Below, piece by piece: positions 60,736 through 64,000 of a stretch of DNA of 64,000 bases. Numbering within the stretch: the stretch's first letter is position 1; every line of letters begins with the position of its first letter. The DNA is from Pseudoalteromonas arctica A 37-1-2 (GTDB taxonomy: Bacteria; Pseudomonadota; Gammaproteobacteria; Enterobacterales; Alteromonadaceae): contig NZ_CP011025.1 of the NCBI RefSeq assembly GCF_000238395.3, positions 248,001-312,000 on the forward strand, given 5' to 3'. The position numbers and the translations under genes were made by a program. The notes under the pieces were generated by a model, which made no database searches, had not been told where the DNA came from, and saw only the letters and a program-made list of their open reading frames with translations.

Positions 60736-61978
60736 TTAGATTAATTCCTTCAGACATCATTGATATCTTAGCTCTAGGAAGTATTTGATTTGCCATTACA
60801 CTTGCAAGCTTTCTTCGCTCATCCAAGTAATCATATCTGTTGTAAATACCAGCAACACCACTAATAGTATGATTTAGATAACGTGTTACATCGTTTCCTT
60901 CATAACCAAGTTCAGCGAATAAGCTACGACATGTTCGTCTTAAATCATGAATAGTAAAGTGCTTAATGCCTTTAGGCTCAAGTAGGTTAGGGTATGATTT
61001 CTTGCTAATACTTTTGCCAAACATTTTAGCTAAGGCATGATTCAAAGTGTTTTCACACATATGACCATCTTTGCTAACTTTTCTTGCTGGGAATACGTAC
61101 TCGGAGCCACACGATTTTCTTTTCAACTCTTCAAATATGGGTATGACTTCGTCAGCAATAGGAATCTGAATATAAACTTCTTTTTTATTTCTTGTGCCTA
61201 AATTCCAAATCTTTTCATTAAAATCAAATTCTTCCCACTTTGCTTGAGTAACCTCGGTTTTACGGTTACCAAATACAAGAAGTAATACCATTGCTAAATA
61301 GTTATCTCTGGTAAAAACAGTCGAATTCTCTCTGAGTACATCAAATGTACTTTCAATTTCTTGCAGGCTTAATGCTCTTTTTCTACTTTTGGTTTGCCCC
61401 CCAGCGTCACTCTGACTAAAAGCTGCAGCAGGGTTTGACTTTGTGAGATCAAGTTTTTGTGCATGTTTAAATAGATTTTTACATAGGTTTAAGCACTTTG
61501 TAGATATAGAGGGACGCCCATCATTTACAACTTCTTTTATGATAGCCCTAATATCACGTGCATTTACATCATCAATTTTGAGCTTACCAATGTATGGTTT
61601 TATATCTTTAGTATATTGTCTTTCGAGCAAGTGAGGATTTTTTACTTCCTTACTTTTATCTTTAAACCAGTCATTAAATAGGTCGTTCATTGTTATGATA
61701 GTTTCTTGTCCCTGTCTTACTCTTTCGGCAAGTGGGTCTATACCATTCTTAATTTTTTTATTTATCAAGGCTGCTTCAATTCGAGCGTCAGATAATGTCT
61801 TGTCTGGAAAGTTGCTACCTTTTAGAGTCATAAAGTGGCGTTTATTATTGATAGTATATCGAAGCTCCCAAGCACCGCTTTTTTTATCTTTGCTAGGCTT
61901 TATATAAAGGCTGTCACCAACACTAAACCTAAGCGTTTTACAGCTCTTAATATTTGCTTTGATTTCTTTTACATTCAT
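60728..61978 (-). CDS. tyrosine recombinase (P4-type integrase) of the yicC island
   Basis: Catalyses insertion at and excision from the yicC 3' end. The 416-residue protein has the DUF4102-like N-terminal arm-binding domain (KSGAWELRYTINNKRHFM), a SAM-like core-binding domain and a catalytic domain with R239 (GNRKTEV), H344-x2-R347 (HDLRRT), H370 (LNHT) and nucleophile Y379 (YNRYDY). All catalytic residues are present, so it may be active. It reads away from yicC, with a cluster of TGGTAACC sites just upstream. Confidence 0.93.
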   Translation of the reverse strand: MNVKEIKANIKSCKTLRFSVGDSLYIKPSKDKKSGAWELRYTINNKRHFMTLKGSNFPDKTLSDARIEAALINKKIKNGIDPLAERVRQGQETIITMNDLFNDWFKDKSKEVKNPHLLERQYTKDIKPYIGKLKIDDVNARDIRAIIKEVVNDGRPSISTKCLNLCKNLFKHAQKLDLTKSNPAAAFSQSDAGGQTKSRKRALSLQEIESTFDVLRENSTVFTRDNYLAMVLLLVFGNRKTEVTQAKWEEFDFNEKIWNLGTRNKKEVYIQIPIADEVIPIFEELKRKSCGSEYVFPARKVSKDGHMCENTLNHALAKMFGKSISKKSYPNLLEPKGIKHFTIHDLRRTCRSLFAELGYEGNDVTRYLNHTISGVAGIYNRYDYLDERRKLASVMANQILPRAKISMMSEGINLNE

Positions 61979-61994
61979 TGAGTTACATCAAAAA

Positions 61995-62054
61995 TGGTTA
62001 CCAAGGATTATAAAAAGTGGTTACCAAGCGGTTTGGTAACCACTTTGGTAACCA
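61995..62054. repeat. TGGTAACCA repeat cluster upstream of the integrase
   Basis: Two inverted copies, TGGTTACCA at 61995-62003 and 62018-62026, and two direct copies, TGGTAACCA at 62034-62042 and 62046-62054. The 12-base spacing of the last two equals that of the pair at 45153-45173. They are probably integrase arm-type or excisionase sites, or the integrase operator. Confidence 0.8.
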
Positions 62055-62095
62055 CTTGGACACGTACAATAGGGGGCTAGTATGAACGGTAGAAA

Positions 62096-62122
62096 ACAAA
62101 AAGCCTAGAAAAATCTAGGCTT
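62096..62122 (-). terminator. terminator supplied to yicC by the island
   Basis: Minus-strand AAGCCTAGA / TCTAGGCTT stem with a 4-base loop and T6 tail, 39 bases after the yicC stop codon. It lies on the island side of attR, so the element seems to bring a replacement for the displaced terminator at 44997. Confidence 0.8.
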
Positions 62123-62160
62123 ATTAATGAGTTATAAACAAGTTGAAACAGGCTAAAACG

Positions 62161-62181
62161 CTATTCTATGTTTTGAATTTG
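62161..62181 (-). repeat. attR: rebuilt 3' end of yicC
   Basis: Matches attL (45060-45080) at 19 of 21 bases with the identical core TTTTGAATTTG. It forms the last codons (QIQNIE, stop) of the intact yicC, so the insertion keeps the protein whole. Confidence 0.85.
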
Positions 62182-63021
62182 TTCTCTCATTTGTTCAATC
62201 AATACTTTTAACTCTACAGCGGCAGTAGTGATGTCACTATTGATAGACTTAGATGCTAGCGTGTTAGCTTCACGATTAAATTCTTGCATCATAAAATCTA
62301 GGCGGCGGCCGCATGCGCCACCTTTTTTAAGGATTTTTTTAGTTTCTTTAACGTGAGACTTTAAACGATCTAATTCTTCAGCTACATCTTGTTTTTGAGC
62401 AAGATAAATAAGTTCTTGTTCAAGGCGTGACTCGTCAATATTTGCTGTTAAGTCTTCTAGCTTTTGAGCCAGTTTTTCACGCTGCCATTTAGCAATCTCA
62501 GGCATATGCGTTTCTACAATTTCTACTTGCTCTAAAATCGCATCAAGGCGGATTGCTATCATTTCTTCAAGGTTTGCACCTTCATCGCCACGAGCTGATT
62601 TAAAATCTTCGATTACTTGATCAAGACCAGCAATTAGTGCTGTATTAACGCTATCCATATCAAGTTCTTCAGCTTCCATAACACCAGGCCAACGCAATAT
62701 ATCAACAGGATTAATGTCGCCATTACTTTGCTGTTGAACCCATTTAGAGCTATTTATAAGTTGCTCAGCAAGGGCTTGGTTAATTGATAGCTCACCAACA
62801 TGGGCAGGATTTGCTACAAACTTTAAAAAAACCTCAACTTTACCGCGTTGTAAGTGTTTGCGTAAACGCTCACGAATAACTGGCTCCATGCCACGAAATT
62901 GCTCTGGTGCGCGAATAAATGTTTCAAGGTAACGCTGGTTCACTGAACGAACTTCCCAAGTGCCAGTTCCCCAATCGCCTTTTATTTCGCGACGCGCATA
63001 AGCTGTCATACTGTGGATCAT
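62161..63021 (-). CDS. yicC: YicC family endoribonuclease
   Basis: A 286-residue YicC/YloC-family protein; E. coli YicC is a metal-dependent endoribonuclease involved in small RNA turnover. The N-terminal MIHSMTAYARREIKGDWGTG and C-terminal GGACGRRLDFMMQEFNREANT followed by LKVLIEQMREQIQNIE are the two conserved family domains. The gene is intact despite an island joined at its last codons. It is divergent from rph, as usual. Confidence 0.95.
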   Translation of the reverse strand: MIHSMTAYARREIKGDWGTGTWEVRSVNQRYLETFIRAPEQFRGMEPVIRERLRKHLQRGKVEVFLKFVANPAHVGELSINQALAEQLINSSKWVQQQSNGDINPVDILRWPGVMEAEELDMDSVNTALIAGLDQVIEDFKSARGDEGANLEEMIAIRLDAILEQVEIVETHMPEIAKWQREKLAQKLEDLTANIDESRLEQELIYLAQKQDVAEELDRLKSHVKETKKILKKGGACGRRLDFMMQEFNREANTLASKSINSDITTAAVELKVLIEQMREQIQNIE

Positions 63022-63200
63022 GGATATTTTCCTAAATTTATAAATACAATATTACGATGATTATACCGTAACACCGCTTAAGCTCTAGGGAAAATTTAAT
63101 ACACTGAATATTTTGCATACAGCTATTTATTTAAATCAGCATGGTATCTATACCCACATACACTTATAATGTCGCAAATTCTGAATTAAGGGGATCGTCA

Positions 63201-63914
63201 ATGCGTCCAAGCGAAAGAACACCTAACCAAATTAGACCTGTTACATTTACACGTAATTATACTTTGCATGCTGAAGGCTCAGTACTTGTTGAGTTTGGTA
63301 ACACCAAAGTACTTTGTACAGCTACTGTCGAATCGGGCGTTCCTCGTTTCATGAAAGGTCAGGGTAAAGGTTGGATCAATGCTGAATACGGTATGTTACC
63401 GCGAGCAACGCATACGCGTAATGCTCGAGAAGCTGCACGTGGTAAGCAGGGCGGTCGTACTATGGAAATTCAACGTTTAATTGCACGTGCACTGCGTGCT
63501 GCTGTTGATTTAAAAGCACTTGGCGAAAACACAATCACCATTGACTGTGATGTAATCCAAGCAGATGGCGGTACACGTACTGCTTCTATAAGTGGTGCAT
63601 GTGTTGCACTTGTTGATGCGCTAACGCATATGCGTGCCAAGGGTATGATTAATTCAAACCCACTTAAACATATGATTGCGGCTATTTCAGTAGGTATATA
63701 CAAAGGCCAAGCAATTAGCGATTTAGAATATATTGAAGATTCAGCAGCAGAAACTGATATGAATGTAATTTTAACCGAAACAGGTAAAATTATAGAAATT
63801 CAAGGTACAGCCGAAGGCGAACCTTTCTCGTTTGATGAGCTAGATGAGTTACTTACTTTAGCTAAACATTCTATTCGTGAAATCATTGACGTACAAAAGC
63901 AAGCATTAGCATAA
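63201..63914 (+). CDS. rph: ribonuclease PH
   Basis: Phosphate-dependent 3'-5' exoribonuclease that trims tRNA 3' ends. The 237-residue protein (E. coli 238) starts at ATG 63201 ([14 protein letters not shown]) with AAGGGGA 8 bases upstream; the open frame to 63141 adds 20 unlikely residues. It has [32 protein letters not shown] and [15 protein letters not shown], the PH-domain active site. pyrE follows 18 bases later. Confidence 0.97.
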   Translation: MRPSERTPNQIRPVTFTRNYTLHAEGSVLVEFGNTKVLCTATVESGVPRFMKGQGKGWINAEYGMLPRATHTRNAREAARGKQGGRTMEIQRLIARALRAAVDLKALGENTITIDCDVIQADGGTRTASISGACVALVDALTHMRAKGMINSNPLKHMIAAISVGIYKGQAISDLEYIEDSAAETDMNVILTETGKIIEIQGTAEGEPFSFDELDELLTLAKHSIREIIDVQKQALA

Positions 63915-63932
63915 ATAGGTAGGCCACTAGAT

Positions 63933-64000
63933 ATGAAAGATTATCAAAAAGAGTTTATAGAATTTGCTCTAGAGAAGCAGGTATTAAAATTTGGTGAGTT
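63933..64000 (+). CDS. pyrE: orotate phosphoribosyltransferase, start only
   Basis: The first 22 codons (MKDYQKEFIEFALEKQVLKF) match the N-terminus of PyrE, which makes OMP in pyrimidine synthesis. The rph-pyrE order is the standard gammaproteobacterial one. The gene runs off the end of the window. No attenuator is visible in the 18-base gap to rph. Confidence 0.9.
   Translation, partial: MKDYQKEFIEFALEKQVLKFGE

Larger units (their letters stand above)
45070..62171. mobile_element. yicC-integrated genomic island with defence operon
   Basis: About 17.1 kb between direct repeats of the yicC 3' end, with a tyrosine integrase beside the intact yicC and AlpA-like regulators, a Gp2-like and an HGGxSTG protein. 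The cargo is a type I restriction locus with extra nucleases and an HsdM-FRG fusion. Established knowledge: the 3' end of yicC is the integration site of the MGIVflInd1-type mobilizable islands of Vibrio and relatives, which are mobilised by SXT/R391 elements. Whether this island belongs to that family is open; I could not identify an SXT-like oriT by eye. Confidence 0.88.

Noticed and set aside
45153..62054. TGGTAACCA repeats as the actual attachment core
   Set aside because: They lie 73 and 107 bases inside the duplicated yicC tail, occur in both orientations and in six copies. A single matching pair at a gene end (45060-45080 and 62161-62181) explains the boundaries better.

Overview
The window looks like the chromosome of a marine gammaproteobacterium of the Alteromonadales, most likely Pseudoalteromonas. 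This rests on an AT-rich base composition, a complete rplKAJL-rpoBC block running straight into rpsL-rpsG-fusA-tuf, an arginine succinyltransferase (ast) operon, a full assimilatory sulfate cluster, and protein sequences close to those of that order. The genus is inferred from memory, not from a search.

Positions 1-27600 hold core metabolism. They carry the galETK operon (minus strand, galK cut by the window edge), an SDR/monooxygenase pair, a LysR regulator divergent from a quinone-oxidoreductase-like gene, pabA with an HDOD gene, the astC-astA-astD catabolic operon, an OsmC-like gene, speD, a secreted M24 peptidase, a SdaC-like serine transporter, an alpha/beta hydrolase, and a minus-strand sulfur operon cysG-cysD-cysN-SLC13 permease-cysC-cysQ. 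A MITE-like element with 28-base imperfect inverted ends sits directly before deoC.

Positions 27700-45060 hold the main transcription/translation cluster: tRNA-Trp, secE, nusG, rplK, rplA, an L10-type leader with its own promoter, rplJ, rplL, rpoB, rpoC, rpsL, rpsG, fusA and tuf. tuf is followed by tandem 134-base repeats. Each carries a terminator, and each ends in what looks like a decayed copy of the tuf 3' end.

Positions about 45070-62171 are a genomic island of about 17.1 kb inserted into the 3' end of yicC. The displaced yicC tail, with its old terminator, lies at the left edge (45060-45080) and the rebuilt tail at the right edge (62161-62181). The right arm holds the mobility module on the minus strand: a tyrosine integrase, an unknown protein, two overlapping AlpA-like regulators, a YagK/YfjJ (inovirus Gp2)-like protein and an HGGxSTG protein. 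The left arm is one plus-strand defence operon: an Mrr-like nuclease, a second PD-(D/E)XK nuclease, an unusual HsdM-FRG fusion, then hsdM, hsdS, a Schlafen AlbA_2/ATPase protein and hsdR. The two arms converge on an array of alternating palindromes (57298-57627).

The strongest candidate for an undescribed system is the HsdM-FRG fusion. It is a near full-length paralogue of the neighbouring methylase with the catalytic NPPF motif changed to VPPF and its C-terminus replaced by an FRG domain. A decoy or guard role, in which a dead methylase subunit carries an effector beside a working type I restriction system, is inference.

Positions 62161-64000 return to the backbone with yicC, rph and the start of pyrE.
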